Below, piece after piece: positions 17,962-26,743 of a DNA stretch of 64,000 bases (positions within the stretch are counted from its first letter, which is position 1; each line of letters begins with the position of its first letter). The DNA is from Methylococcaceae bacterium (GTDB lineage Bacteria; Pseudomonadota; Gammaproteobacteria; Methylococcales; Methylomonadaceae), in the NCBI GenBank assembly GCA_030693065.1, contig JAUYBL010000024.1, positions 1 through 64,000 of the forward strand, in the 5' to 3' direction. A program made the position numbers and the translations under genes. Under the pieces are notes generated by a model. It did not search any database and was not told the origin of the DNA. It worked only from the letters and a program-made list of their open reading frames with translations.

Positions 17962-18569
17962 TGGGGAATCTCAGTAGTATCTGTTTCGGTTTGTTCGGGT
18001 GGCTGTTCTGCAGGCGGTACTGCAGCAGGGTTAACTGCATTTGCCGGTTGTCTTATTGGTGCGGTTTTAGGCTTGGGTTTTCTTAACAGTAATTCTTTTT
18101 GCTCGCTGCCTTGAATAAGAATAACTTTATCGTTACCGATTTCAGTCAATTTCCAGCCATCAAGTTCTTCTCCGACAGTTATTCTTCGATGCTTGATTTT
18201 TGCTTGGCTGGTTTTGGCACGACTTATCAATACTGACTGGCCTTTATTGGACGTGTAAATGCCGTTTAATTGCCAATCAAAATTTTCCACTGCGGCGGCC
18301 GCATTCGCCTGTCCAGGAGATGGCTCATCAACCGGCTTTCTACCTTTGATAAACAATGGTCGGGTCACCAAGTCTTCATAACTGGATTCGGGCTGTTCGG
18401 CTAGTGTGATGCTGGGCAATTGATCGGGACTGCTATCAGGCACTTTTACCGTCATCAGCGAGGTCAATAATTGCTGCTGGGCAGTTGTTGCGTATAGCCA
18501 TTCGCCAGCGATTACCAGCAACAGTCCCGCGCAAACTGCAATCAGCATCGTAATTAGCTTAATGTTCAT
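17958..18569 (-). CDS. XpsN/GspC-like inner membrane linker of the type II secretion system
   Basis: A 203-residue bitopic protein: one membrane helix (about 5-27), a homology-region-like domain (about 65-160, with YEDLVTRPLFIKGRKPV and WQLNGIYTSNKGQSVLI) and a Pro/Gln/Glu-rich tail. It has the HR-type fold that contacts the secretin but no PDZ domain, unlike classical GspC of about 270-300 residues. Its place between gspM and gspD is the place of xpsN in Xanthomonas, the functional GspC equivalent. Four-base overlaps link it to both neighbours. Confidence 0.75.
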   Translation of the reverse strand: MNIKLITMLIAVCAGLLLVIAGEWLYATTAQQQLLTSLMTVKVPDSSPDQLPSITLAEQPESSYEDLVTRPLFIKGRKPVDEPSPGQANAAAAVENFDWQLNGIYTSNKGQSVLISRAKTSQAKIKHRRITVGEELDGWKLTEIGNDKVILIQGSEQKELLLRKPKPKTAPIRQPANAVNPAAVPPAEQPPEQTETDTTEIPQ

Positions 18570-19153
18570 TCCGACTGCTTCCTCATAAAGCTGACTGCTT
18601 GGAAATTGACATTAAGTTCGTTACTAAGCTCAAGTTGGCGTGTCGTTCTGTTTCTGACGCCGCGCATCGGCCGAATATCAATTTGATCAATAACAATCAG
18701 AGGTGCTGTGGTTTCTATGTTGTAGAGTACGGTTCGTAATACCTCACTACTTCCAGTCATTCTGACGCTGATGGTGATACGGGTAAATTCGCCTTTGGTG
18801 GACACCGGCAACACTTGAGTGCTGCTTAATTGTCCACCCGCCTCAACGATGGTTTTTTTAATAAATTCCTGCAATTCTGCCGACGCCAAGGCGCTGGTTT
18901 GCTGGCTGTTAAGGTAGCCTTGTTCGGCATAGGCCTGCTTAATCTGTTCCACATTTGCGGCGACCTGGGCTTGGGTTGCTAATACTCGCTCATATTGTTG
19001 TAAGCGGAAGGCCAAGGCTTGTTTGCTTTCGTTTAATTCCAAGCCTTTATTGATAATGGGCATCACCACTACTAAAGAGAATACCAATACGACTAGCACC
19101 AATAACCCCAGCGCCAACCATTTTTGGCTGAGTTTACTTTCCATCAGTGCCAT
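18566..19153 (-). CDS. gspM: type II secretion protein GspM-like
   Basis: About 195 residues: one N-terminal membrane helix (WLALGLLVLVVLVFSLVVVMP), a coiled segment (about 38-75) and a ferredoxin-like periplasmic domain (about 85-195), the layout of GspM/PilO-type assembly platform proteins that pair with GspL. The frame is open to 19165, but GGAGG lies five bases before the ATG at 19153, which I choose. It overlaps the 3' end of gspL. Sequence divergence is normal for this subunit, so the call rests on fold and position. Confidence 0.8.
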   Translation of the reverse strand: MALMESKLSQKWLALGLLVLVVLVFSLVVVMPIINKGLELNESKQALAFRLQQYERVLATQAQVAANVEQIKQAYAEQGYLNSQQTSALASAELQEFIKKTIVEAGGQLSSTQVLPVSTKGEFTRITISVRMTGSSEVLRTVLYNIETTAPLIVIDQIDIRPMRGVRNRTTRQLELSNELNVNFQAVSFMRKQSE

Positions 19154-20396
19154 CACTGCCTCCACTTTTCTTAGGTGCGTCAGTATTGTCAGTTCTATTT
19201 TCTATCGGAACGTCAGTGTCTTCCGAAACACCGGGTTCTGCTTCGACATTGGGTGCATCTTGCGGGTTGCTGCCACTGTCTAACTCTGCTTTGGGCTCCG
19301 TTGGTGGCGGTTTAGTAGCGTCAACGGTAATCTGAAATCGCTCTAAGCCGGTGACTTTGTCTTGGGTGACCGGTGAAACAAAGCGCGCATTGGCAAAATA
19401 ATCAGACGCTTCAAGCAAGCTAATCAAGCCAGACGCTGACGCTGACTCACCTTGCATTTGTAAATGACCTTCAGAATATTGGGCATACGTTAATGAGGTG
19501 TCGTCTTTAATCAATGCGCTTAAGGCATTAAGTAAGACTACCAAAGGTGGGCGTGCGGTTTTCTCGTCTAATAGCAGCTTGGTATGCTCGGTCAGCGTAT
19601 CAATTTCCAATTGCATGGCTTTTACTTTTTTTGCTTCCGGCTCCACTTCATCGATTTTCTGTTGTAAAGCTTCCACGGCTTGGGATTCCAGCCACACCGG
19701 CAAGGCCATCGCCGTCACTGCTAGTATCAACACCAATGCCAACAAGCCACCGACTATCAATTGTGGCGTTCTGGCGGTTTTTTCACGCAACCATTCCGGC
19801 AGCAGATTGTAATAGTCATCATCCGACTCGAAATCGTTGGCGGCCCCTTCATAATCAAATAGTAGCGGGGTAATGCCGATCGTCTTTACGTCAGCATAGA
19901 GCGTGTCCAATATTTCTCGAGTAGTCAAAATCAACATGACTCTAATCTGCCCCGGCTCGTTATCTTCGTTTAGCAATTTCGCGGCAAAATAAATTTGCTC
20001 GGCTTTAAATGGCGTGTAACGATCCAATTCGTAGGCGATAACTTGTTGTAAATTTTCCTTGGCAGCCGCAGGCAATACCAAGTCTTTATGAATAACATCA
20101 CGCTCGTTTAAACGAATGACGACTCGTGCTTTACTCAGCATTTCATCCTTAGCTAATAGTTCAGCATATTGTGCAGCACCGTCCGGGTTTCTATCGACAG
20201 AACCCAGTGTTTCAATCTGCTCTTGGTATTGATAACTTAAAAGCAACTGACCATTTTGGGGACGCACGATGATAAAACCCTGCTTATCGCTGATTAGCTG
20301 TTTTAATTTATCGGGCACCCAGACGCTCAGCTCACGACGCCACCAACGCCAGAACTTTTTTAAGTCGAGATTAATTGTTGAATTCAGGTTCAGCAT
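19134..20396 (-). CDS. gspL: type II secretion assembly protein GspL
   Basis: A 420-residue protein with an actin-like cytoplasmic domain (about 40-190), a membrane helix (about 213-235, LIVGGLLALVLILAVTAMALPVW), a coiled coil and a PilN-type periplasmic domain (about 290-370). An acidic, Pro/Ser/Asp-rich tail of about 50 residues follows and is probably disordered. GspL links the GspE ATPase to the inner membrane platform and pairs with GspM encoded next. The start overlaps the end of gspK by 26 bases. Confidence 0.85.
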   Translation of the reverse strand: MLNLNSTINLDLKKFWRWWRRELSVWVPDKLKQLISDKQGFIIVRPQNGQLLLSYQYQEQIETLGSVDRNPDGAAQYAELLAKDEMLSKARVVIRLNERDVIHKDLVLPAAAKENLQQVIAYELDRYTPFKAEQIYFAAKLLNEDNEPGQIRVMLILTTREILDTLYADVKTIGITPLLFDYEGAANDFESDDDYYNLLPEWLREKTARTPQLIVGGLLALVLILAVTAMALPVWLESQAVEALQQKIDEVEPEAKKVKAMQLEIDTLTEHTKLLLDEKTARPPLVVLLNALSALIKDDTSLTYAQYSEGHLQMQGESASASGLISLLEASDYFANARFVSPVTQDKVTGLERFQITVDATKPPPTEPKAELDSGSNPQDAPNVEAEPGVSEDTDVPIENRTDNTDAPKKSGGSDGTDGK

Positions 20397-21390
20397 ACTG
20401 CTTTACAAGTAAGTTATTTTCATCATCAAAGAACAGTGATTGTTCAAGGTGTTGGTTACTTCTCCATTTAATTACTTTAAACGGATTAGTTCCTACACCC
20501 TCGGTTTTTTCCACTACAACACTAAGTGTTGCTGACGCGCCATCCTGCAAATGCACTTCTGCAATTATTTCAGTGACTCCGGCCGACACCGGCGCTTGTT
20601 CGCTTAACTCTGTTGCCGAGCTTTCTGATGGCGTTAGATTTAAGTCATCAGCATTCAACTCACCCGCCGTGAGTAGTGCAGTTGAGGGTGATGGTAGGCC
20701 ATTGACGGCACTGTTAAAGCGTGCCGCCAAGTATTGGTCTATATACTTGGCATTCAGGGTCGGTATTATTTCCAGCACGGCTCTGGACGCTTGTTGTAAA
20801 TCTACATCTTTACCGGAATAGCTTGTTATCACAGGCACCAACGCTTGATAAACATCCTCGCTAATACCTTGTACCAATTGTAATTCTTCAATGGCACGAA
20901 AACGTTTATTTCTGGGCTGATAATTTAACCCGGCTTTTTTGTATTCATTTTTTTCCGCACCATCAGGGCGGGCTAAATCGTCAGCATCTCGCCAATCTAA
21001 AATAGCATTGACCAATTTAGTTTGTCGTCCTTCATCGTCGACGACATGATTTATCAGTGCTTGCAGCAACTCTTCACTGGCATTGTTGATGTCTATTTTG
21101 CCAACTTCGGCCAACATCTGAATTCTTACTTGGGCATCAGTAAAATCAATTTCATAGACGCTGCCATCGGCCCGCCAACGCTTATTAACTTCCGGATGCA
21201 ATAACATTAACTCAGCAACAGCAACTCCGGATTCTGCAAGCGCCATCGCTTGAGCATTGGCCTTAACACCGGCAGCGACGGCTGTTTCACGACGCATATT
21301 CAACGCAAAACTGCCCGCCATGATGATCAACAGGCTCAGTACCCATAGCACCAAAATCAACGCGAAACCTTGCTGTTTTGTCACGTTCAT
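20371..21390 (-). CDS. gspK: type II secretion minor pseudopilin GspK
   Basis: A 339-residue minor pseudopilin. It has the short leader and hydrophobic helix QQGFALILVLWVLSLLIIMAGSFA, in which position +5 is Leu rather than Glu, a GspK trait, followed by the AESGVAVAELM helix and an all-alpha insert with two helix-hairpin-helix-like parts (DINNASEELLQALINH and AIEELQLVQGISEDVYQAL). GspK forms the tip of the pseudopilus with GspI and GspJ, which precede it in the operon. Four-base overlap with gspJ. Confidence 0.9.
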   Translation of the reverse strand: MNVTKQQGFALILVLWVLSLLIIMAGSFALNMRRETAVAAGVKANAQAMALAESGVAVAELMLLHPEVNKRWRADGSVYEIDFTDAQVRIQMLAEVGKIDINNASEELLQALINHVVDDEGRQTKLVNAILDWRDADDLARPDGAEKNEYKKAGLNYQPRNKRFRAIEELQLVQGISEDVYQALVPVITSYSGKDVDLQQASRAVLEIIPTLNAKYIDQYLAARFNSAVNGLPSPSTALLTAGELNADDLNLTPSESSATELSEQAPVSAGVTEIIAEVHLQDGASATLSVVVEKTEGVGTNPFKVIKWRSNQHLEQSLFFDDENNLLVKQYAEPEFNN

Positions 21391-22094
21391 CGATTCTGCT
21401 CGGGTTGCTGAGTGGGGTCAGCATCCTTATTGTCATCAACCACTTCCCCGTCGTTATCTTCATTGCTGTAACTGCCGGTCACTTTTAAATCAATGATCAT
21501 ATCCGGCCAATCGATGCCATTGTCCAAACCGATGCTGACTTTGACCAACTGCGGTTGGATTTCTTTTTCTACCCACTCCGTTTGCCAGCGAATATCATCG
21601 TTACCCGGTTCTGCGCCAAAATAGCTTAACTCAAAACGCGTTACATGTTTGACCAGCACGACTTGTTCTTGATGCCATTGCTCGCCTGCAGCTAAGGGTA
21701 AAAATGGGCTTAAACCTACTTTAATAACCGAGTCGCCGTCTTGTTGTTGTAACGACAAGGTAAACTGTTGCAGCCCTTTTCTACCCACGCTATCCGGAAA
21801 CGCCGTAACAAATTGCAGGGTTTGCCGAGCTCCCTGAAAAGCAAAGGTTTTAACGCCTTTTTCACCCGAAAAATCGTTCCATACGGGTTTTGACGCCGCC
21901 AGATGCTGTTGAAAGAAATTGTAAACAACAGCCACTTCGTTGACCTCAGTGATTTTACTTTCACCTTGCTCCCAGCTTTGGGCGCAAATTTTTAAACTGG
22001 TAAATAACAGCACCACCATGATACTGAGTAAGGTCATCGCAATTAATACTTCAATCAGCGTAAAGCCTAGTTGAGCTTGTCGACGTATCGTCAT
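21387..22094 (-). CDS. gspJ: type II secretion minor pseudopilin GspJ
   Basis: A 235-residue pseudopilin with a class III leader QLGFTLIEVLIAMTLLSIMVV (processing before Phe, Glu at +5). The body (about 40-205) is the usual beta-rich GspJ domain, with WQTEWVEKEIQPQLVKVSI near the end, and there is an acidic Asp/Asn-rich tail. It is part of the I-J-K tip complex and overlaps gspI and gspK by four bases each. Confidence 0.9.
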   Translation of the reverse strand: MTIRRQAQLGFTLIEVLIAMTLLSIMVVLLFTSLKICAQSWEQGESKITEVNEVAVVYNFFQQHLAASKPVWNDFSGEKGVKTFAFQGARQTLQFVTAFPDSVGRKGLQQFTLSLQQQDGDSVIKVGLSPFLPLAAGEQWHQEQVVLVKHVTRFELSYFGAEPGNDDIRWQTEWVEKEIQPQLVKVSIGLDNGIDWPDMIIDLKVTGSYSNEDNDGEVVDDNKDADPTQQPEQNR

Positions 22095-22498
22095 ATCGCG
22101 GCGGCCAATTTCAACTTAGTCAGCTCAAATTGCCGATTGTCATCGCCCCAAGTGACTACCACTCGGACTTTAAACAAAGACACTGGAATCTCGCCGGTGT
22201 CAGTGTCAGATTTTTTGCTGGTGACATTGGCAAAATCTAAGGTGTAAGGCGTGACGCTGATCCGCCATTGGTATCTTTGTAATTCCACGCCTGAGCTTTC
22301 ACCGGATTGAAGTGGTGCGGTCACGCCGGTTTCAGCGATTAACGATTCGGCTATTTGCACGGCAACCGTATATTCTTCAGTCACCTGTGCAGTATTAACA
22401 CCGGAACTAAAAATTTTCAGCAAAATGCCTAGCGATAGCGCCAGAATGGAAAACGCTATAAGAATTTCCAGTAGTGAGAAGCCGGTCTGCTTAGGCAT
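22091..22498 (-). CDS. gspI: type II secretion minor pseudopilin GspI
   Basis: A 135-residue pseudopilin with leader QTGFSLLEILIAFSILALSLGIL (Glu at +5) and the short GspI body containing YTVAVQIAESLIAETG. It would start the pseudopilus tip complex with GspJ and GspK. The gene is preceded by a MITE-like repeat rather than by the end of gspH, so the usual tight coupling to gspH is broken; the bases before the ATG (TGTAGATAGCT) give only a weak ribosome binding site. Confidence 0.88.
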   Translation of the reverse strand: MPKQTGFSLLEILIAFSILALSLGILLKIFSSGVNTAQVTEEYTVAVQIAESLIAETGVTAPLQSGESSGVELQRYQWRISVTPYTLDFANVTSKKSDTDTGEIPVSLFKVRVVVTWGDDNRQFELTKLKLAAAI

Positions 22499-22501
22499 AG
22501 C

Positions 22502-22690
22502 TATCTACACAAGTTTTTGGCCCCTTCTCCAGCGGGAGAAGGCTGGGATGAGGGGAATCTAAGTGATTGATTCACCCCAACCCTCTCGGCAATTGCTCCT
22601 GCATTGCCCTATTACCTGCATCCAGCTGGAGAGGGCGTAAAATGGTTTTGTAACTCATTGATTCTAAGTTGTAAAAAAATTGTGTAGATA
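22502..22690. repeat. MITE-like repeat, copy 2, inside the type II secretion operon
   Basis: A 189-base element framed by the 11-bp inverted ends TATCTACACAA (22502-22512) and TTGTGTAGATA (22680-22690). Internal hairpins (CCTTCTCC-AGC-GGGAGAAGG) and most of the sequence match copy 1 at the start of the window. It lies exactly between the gspH stop and the gspI start. No open frame inside. Confidence 0.8.
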
Positions 22691-22700
22691 CTTATGCTGC

Positions 22701-23213
22701 TTACGTAGCATTTAATTCACTTGCGCCAGTCAGCCAATTGATATCGATCTGCCAGCCGATCTTGCCCTTCTCCAAGGTAATTCGGCCGCCAATTGACGAA
22801 CCATCAGGGAAAAATCTGATCTTCGCAACGCCTTCGCCCGCCACTTCATCTTGACCGGTCACGACAGAAATATCTATATCCTCAGGTATTTGATAATTCT
22901 TGTCACGCCCAGTGACAGTGTATGAATTACTTGTTAAATCAATTTCTACGGTGGTTTGCTGGTGACTCACCAACGCTTGTCCGCGCGCAAAACGCAAAGC
23001 AGATACCATGTCTCTGGCGGCACTTTTAAGCTCAAGGGTATCGTTACCGGAAGATAAATTGATACTAATCGCCGAAAACCCCAACACCATGATAGACAGC
23101 ACCATCATCAGCTCCAGCAGCGTAAAACCTTGCTGCCTGAACTGACTGTCAGAATTTTTTATGCGTTTTAGCAATGCAGGAATAGCCGACACAGGATCTT
23201 TAAACGAAGCCAA
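22701..23213 (-). CDS. gspH: type II secretion minor pseudopilin GspH
   Basis: A 170-residue pseudopilin with the processing site QQGFTLLELMMVLSIMVLGF, preceded by an unusually long 29-residue leader; a shorter start at a TTG codon inside the leader is possible. The body is the GspH/FimT beta domain (LKSAARDMVSALRFARGQALVSH, IRFFPDGSSIGG). GspH links the major pilin shaft to the tip. Its stop codon lies ten bases from the repeat that separates it from gspI. Confidence 0.88.
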   Translation of the reverse strand: MASFKDPVSAIPALLKRIKNSDSQFRQQGFTLLELMMVLSIMVLGFSAISINLSSGNDTLELKSAARDMVSALRFARGQALVSHQQTTVEIDLTSNSYTVTGRDKNYQIPEDIDISVVTGQDEVAGEGVAKIRFFPDGSSIGGRITLEKGKIGWQIDINWLTGASELNAT

Positions 23214-23248
23214 CGTGACGGCGTCTAACTTTGCTTAGACTTGATGAG

Positions 23249-23668
23249 TTATTCCCAGCTGGTAATGTCCTGATCTTCACCTTCACCACCTTCCTTAGCG
23301 TCAGCACCCCAGCTGAATAAATCGAACTTACCGTGCGTACCAGGAGCTGCGTAGTGATAGTCCTGTTGCCACGGATCCAGAGGAATTTTTGATTTACGCA
23401 GATAAGGACCGTTCCAGCGCTTGGCATCGTCGGGTGCCTGAATCAACGCATTAAGGCCTTGTTCGGAAGTCGGATAGCGACCTAAATCGAGTTTGTACAT
23501 ATCCAAACTGGCGGCCAAATCTTCAATCTGTACTTTTGCTGCTTTGGTTTTCGATTCACCCATGTGCTTCATCACCTGCGGCCCAACTATGCCAGCCAAC
23601 ATAGCGATAATGCCCAAGACGACTAATAACTCAAGTAAAGTAAAACCGGTTTGTGCGTATTTTTTCAT
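23249..23668 (-). CDS. gspG: type II secretion major pseudopilin GspG
   Basis: About 139 residues from the ATG at 23668 (the frame is open to 23707 but the added residues come from repeat DNA). Leader and helix QTGFTLLELLVVLGIIAMLAG, then the GspG hallmarks LDMYKLDLGRYPTSEQGL, GPYLRKSKIPLDPWQQDYHY and the calcium-loop end FDLFSWGADAKEGG. It is the shaft subunit of the pseudopilus and the most abundant product of the operon; its spacing from gspF by a hairpin-forming repeat may allow separate mRNA processing. Confidence 0.95.
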   Translation of the reverse strand: MKKYAQTGFTLLELLVVLGIIAMLAGIVGPQVMKHMGESKTKAAKVQIEDLAASLDMYKLDLGRYPTSEQGLNALIQAPDDAKRWNGPYLRKSKIPLDPWQQDYHYAAPGTHGKFDLFSWGADAKEGGEGEDQDITSWE

Positions 23669-23681
23669 AGTTCTCTTCAAA

Positions 23682-23800
23682 TGAACCTCTAAAATTCCCC
23701 AATTCATGCTTCGACAAGCCTTGCACGAACGGATAAGTTGCTAATGTAGTGAAGGAAACCGTTCGCACTGAGCTTGTCGAAGTGCAATTTTTAGAGGTTT
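23682..23800. repeat. long imperfect palindrome (CTTCGACAAGC family) between gspF and gspG
   Basis: Arms CTTCGACAAGC (23709-23719) and GCTTGTCGAAG (23772-23782) are exact complements; further inside CACGAACGG pairs with CCGTTCG, and outside AACCTCTAAAATT pairs with AATTTTTAGAGGTT. Together they form a stem-loop of about 120 bases. A degraded relative lies near 9866-9949. It fills the gspF-gspG gap and can act as a processing or partial termination site. Confidence 0.7.
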
Positions 23801-23817
23801 CCTAAAGTGTTTTACAG

Positions 23818-25056
23818 TTAAAAAGCCAAATCATTAACGCTTAAGATGGCCAGCAAAATCGACACGATAATACCAGCAATCATTAACCCTAATGAAATTA
23901 TCAAAGCGGGTTCTAAAAGTGCCAACATCCGGGCAATAGCAACGCGCAATTGCTTGTCGTAGATGGCGGCAACGCGTAACAGCATCTCTTCCAGACGCCC
24001 GGTTTCTTCGCCCATTTTGATCATTTGTAGAGCCATTTTTGGCAACACACCTTTTGCCAACAGCGCATCAGACATAGTCTTGCCTTGCTTGAGCTGGTCT
24101 TCGGCATCCTGAATGGCGTCTGCGAGCACCAAATTGTCGACAGTTTCACGCACAATAATCAACGCGGATAAAATCGATACGCCATTACCCAACAAAGTCC
24201 CCAAGGTACGGCTGATATTGGCGGTTTCTTTGTTGAGGATAATATTACCAACTAACGGCAATCTTAAAAAACGACCATCCCACACTTTCTTCCTTATCGG
24301 GTCGGCCAATTGCCATTTCATATAGCTGGACAATGACACCACGCCGCCAATAAGTAGCCACCAATAGTTTTGTAACCATTCCGCCAACCCCACCACAATC
24401 TGGGTCGATACCGGCAAAGCCTTACCGGCACTGGCAAACATCTCGGAAAATTGCGGCACCACAAAGGTCAGCATAATAAATAACGATGCCAGCGACATGA
24501 CCAACAGAATCATTGGATAAATCAATGCGGTGCTGACCGTGTCTTTTAATTCTTGCGAGCGCTCCAGATATTCTGCAAGTCGACTTAATACCTCACCCAA
24601 ACTACCACCAGCCTCACCGGCACGAATCATATTTAAATAAAACTTGGAAAATATACTGGTACGCGAACGATCGGGCGATTTACGTCTTTCAAGGGAATCA
24701 GCCAAGGCGGTTCCACCTTTGACTTTTTCCAGCACGCGCGCAATAAGTTTGGTTAACGCTTCGTTGTCTTCAGTTAGATCCATCAGTACCAACAACGATT
24801 TATCCAACGGCAAGCCCGATTCCAATAACGTCGCAAGCTCGCTGGTGAATAACAACAAGTCTTTTTGCGCCAAGCCTGAACGTTTTGCACTGAGTTTAAA
24901 TCCGGAGAACAGTTTCGGCTTGGCCGGCACCACCCGAATCGGCATATAACCTTCAGCCTGCAAGGCGGCAATCAGGATTTGCTCATTAATCGCCTCTCTG
25001 ACTCCTTCAATTACGTCACCTTGACCATTAACAGCCTTGTACGAAAACGCGGGCAT
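23818..25056 (-). CDS. gspF: type II secretion inner membrane platform protein GspF
   Basis: A 412-residue polytopic protein with two repeated GspF cytoplasmic domains (about 75-195 and 275-400), each followed by membrane helices: one near 175-200, one near 225-245 and one at the C-terminus (LEPALIISLGLMIAGIIVSILLAI). The N-terminal MPAFSYKAVNGQGDVIEGV and the repeat motif GEAGGSLGEVLSRLAEYLE / GEETGRLEEMLLRVA are diagnostic. It is the rotor-like partner of the GspE ATPase, encoded one base upstream. Confidence 0.95.
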   Translation of the reverse strand: MPAFSYKAVNGQGDVIEGVREAINEQILIAALQAEGYMPIRVVPAKPKLFSGFKLSAKRSGLAQKDLLLFTSELATLLESGLPLDKSLLVLMDLTEDNEALTKLIARVLEKVKGGTALADSLERRKSPDRSRTSIFSKFYLNMIRAGEAGGSLGEVLSRLAEYLERSQELKDTVSTALIYPMILLVMSLASLFIMLTFVVPQFSEMFASAGKALPVSTQIVVGLAEWLQNYWWLLIGGVVSLSSYMKWQLADPIRKKVWDGRFLRLPLVGNIILNKETANISRTLGTLLGNGVSILSALIIVRETVDNLVLADAIQDAEDQLKQGKTMSDALLAKGVLPKMALQMIKMGEETGRLEEMLLRVAAIYDKQLRVAIARMLALLEPALIISLGLMIAGIIVSILLAILSVNDLAF

Positions 25057-25057
25057 A

Positions 25058-26743
25058 TCAGCTTTCCGCCGTCGTCACACGCAACACTTCTTCCAGCGTG
25101 GTGATGCCCTGCGCTACTTTGACCAAACCATTTTCATACATGGTTGACATGCCTTCTGCAATCGCCAGTTTTTGAATAATTCCAGCCTCGGCATGGGTCA
25201 TAATCAATTTGCGGATAGGATCTGTCATCGGTAAAAACTCGATGATCGCCAAACGCCCCCGGTACCCCATATCTGAACAAAGACTGCAGCCCACCGGTTT
25301 ATAAAAAACAATATCGCCTGCAGGAACAAAACGTCGGAACTGTAAGTCTTCAATCAATTCTGCAGGTGGGTGATAGGCTTGTTTACATACAGGACACAAC
25401 TTTCTTACCAACCGTTGCGCCAAAATGCCGTTGACCGTGGAAGTCAGCAAATATTCTTCCAGGCCCATATCCAGTAAGCGCGTAACACCACCCGCCGCGT
25501 CATTAGTATGCAGCGTTGACAATACTAAGTGACCGGTCAGCGCCGATTGCACTGCAATACGCGCGGTTTCCAAATCACGCATTTCGCCGATCATAATCAC
25601 ATCCGGATCTTGCCGGACTATAGAGCGTAAAGCTGCCGCAAATGTTAAGCCGATTTGCGGTTTGGCCTGGATCTGATTGATACCTTCCATCTGGTATTCC
25701 ACAGGATCTTCGACCGTAATAATCTTGCGTTCTGAAGTATTAAGCTGTTTTAACGCCGCGTACATGGTGGTCGATTTACCGCTGCCGGTAGGGCCGGTAA
25801 TTAGAATAATGCCATGCGGTTGTGACAATGCGTCGAGGAACTGATCTAAATGTTTGCCAGCAAAACCCAAGGCGGCAAAATCAAGTACGGTATTGTCCTT
25901 ATCCAGCAGCCGAATCACCACACTTTCCCCGTACATGGTAGGGATGGTGGACACCCGCAAATCCAGCTCTTTACCGAGCATTTGTATCTTGATACGGCCA
26001 TCCTGAGGCAAACGCCGTTCGGCGATGTTGAGCTTGGCCATGATTTTAATACGCGAAATCACCGCAGCTGTGGATTTAACCGACGGCGCATCAATGGCTT
26101 TGAGCACACCATCCACGCGCAGCCTGACTTTAAGACTTTGCTCGAAAGGTTCTATGTGAATATCAGAGGCGCGGGTCTCAATAGCACGTTGCATGATCAG
26201 GTTGACCATTTTGATGATCGGCGCTTCGCTGGCCAAATCTTTTAGATGCTCTAAATCCTCATCAGCAATGTCATCAAGGTCAAGATCATCAACAATTTTG
26301 TCGACTTGCGAGCGGCCCTCGCCGTACTGAATATCCAGCGCAGCATCAATCTCGGATAATAATCCTACTTTGGGAGTGACATGTTTACCGGTCGCCAGTT
26401 GTAAGGCATCAACCACAAACTGGTCTTCCGGATCCATCATAGCCACTTCAATAGCATCGTCATCACTTAAGCCAATGACGTGATATTGCTTGAGAAAACG
26501 CAGCGAAATATTCTCGGGCAGCTGTCTTTCCAGCGGATATTGTTCGGCAGCGATTTTTTCAAACTGGCCCGATTCAACATACGCATCAGCGACATCCAGC
26601 TCAGAACAAACGCCCAACTTCACCAGCAACTGTGGAAGACTTTCAGACCCTGCGGTTTTTTTGACCCGTTCAACTTTTTTTAATTCGTTTTGCGAGAGCT
26701 TGCCGCGCTCATGCAAAACATTCAATAAAGATTCATACGCCAT
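25058..26743 (-). CDS. gspE: type II secretion ATPase GspE
   Basis: A 561-residue hexameric ATPase. N-terminal domain (about 1-150) for binding GspL, then the secretion ATPase core: SDIHIEP near 193, Walker A GPTGSGKST (317-325), Asp box and Walker B around DPDVIMIGEMRD, and the zinc-binding tetracysteine Cys450/453 (CPVC) with Cys486/489 (CSLC). All catalytic elements are present. It is the first gene of the operon, whose order E-F-G-H-I-J-K-L-M-N-D equals that of the Xanthomonas xps cluster. Confidence 0.95.
   Translation of the reverse strand: MAYESLLNVLHERGKLSQNELKKVERVKKTAGSESLPQLLVKLGVCSELDVADAYVESGQFEKIAAEQYPLERQLPENISLRFLKQYHVIGLSDDDAIEVAMMDPEDQFVVDALQLATGKHVTPKVGLLSEIDAALDIQYGEGRSQVDKIVDDLDLDDIADEDLEHLKDLASEAPIIKMVNLIMQRAIETRASDIHIEPFEQSLKVRLRVDGVLKAIDAPSVKSTAAVISRIKIMAKLNIAERRLPQDGRIKIQMLGKELDLRVSTIPTMYGESVVIRLLDKDNTVLDFAALGFAGKHLDQFLDALSQPHGIILITGPTGSGKSTTMYAALKQLNTSERKIITVEDPVEYQMEGINQIQAKPQIGLTFAAALRSIVRQDPDVIMIGEMRDLETARIAVQSALTGHLVLSTLHTNDAAGGVTRLLDMGLEEYLLTSTVNGILAQRLVRKLCPVCKQAYHPPAELIEDLQFRRFVPAGDIVFYKPVGCSLCSDMGYRGRLAIIEFLPMTDPIRKLIMTHAEAGIIQKLAIAEGMSTMYENGLVKVAQGITTLEEVLRVTTAES

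Noticed and set aside
1-22696. The two similar repeats as attachment sites of one 22-kb mobile element
   Set aside because: The region between holds ordinary housekeeping and secretion genes with no integrase, transposase or phage genes, and the repeats themselves have inverted ends of their own.
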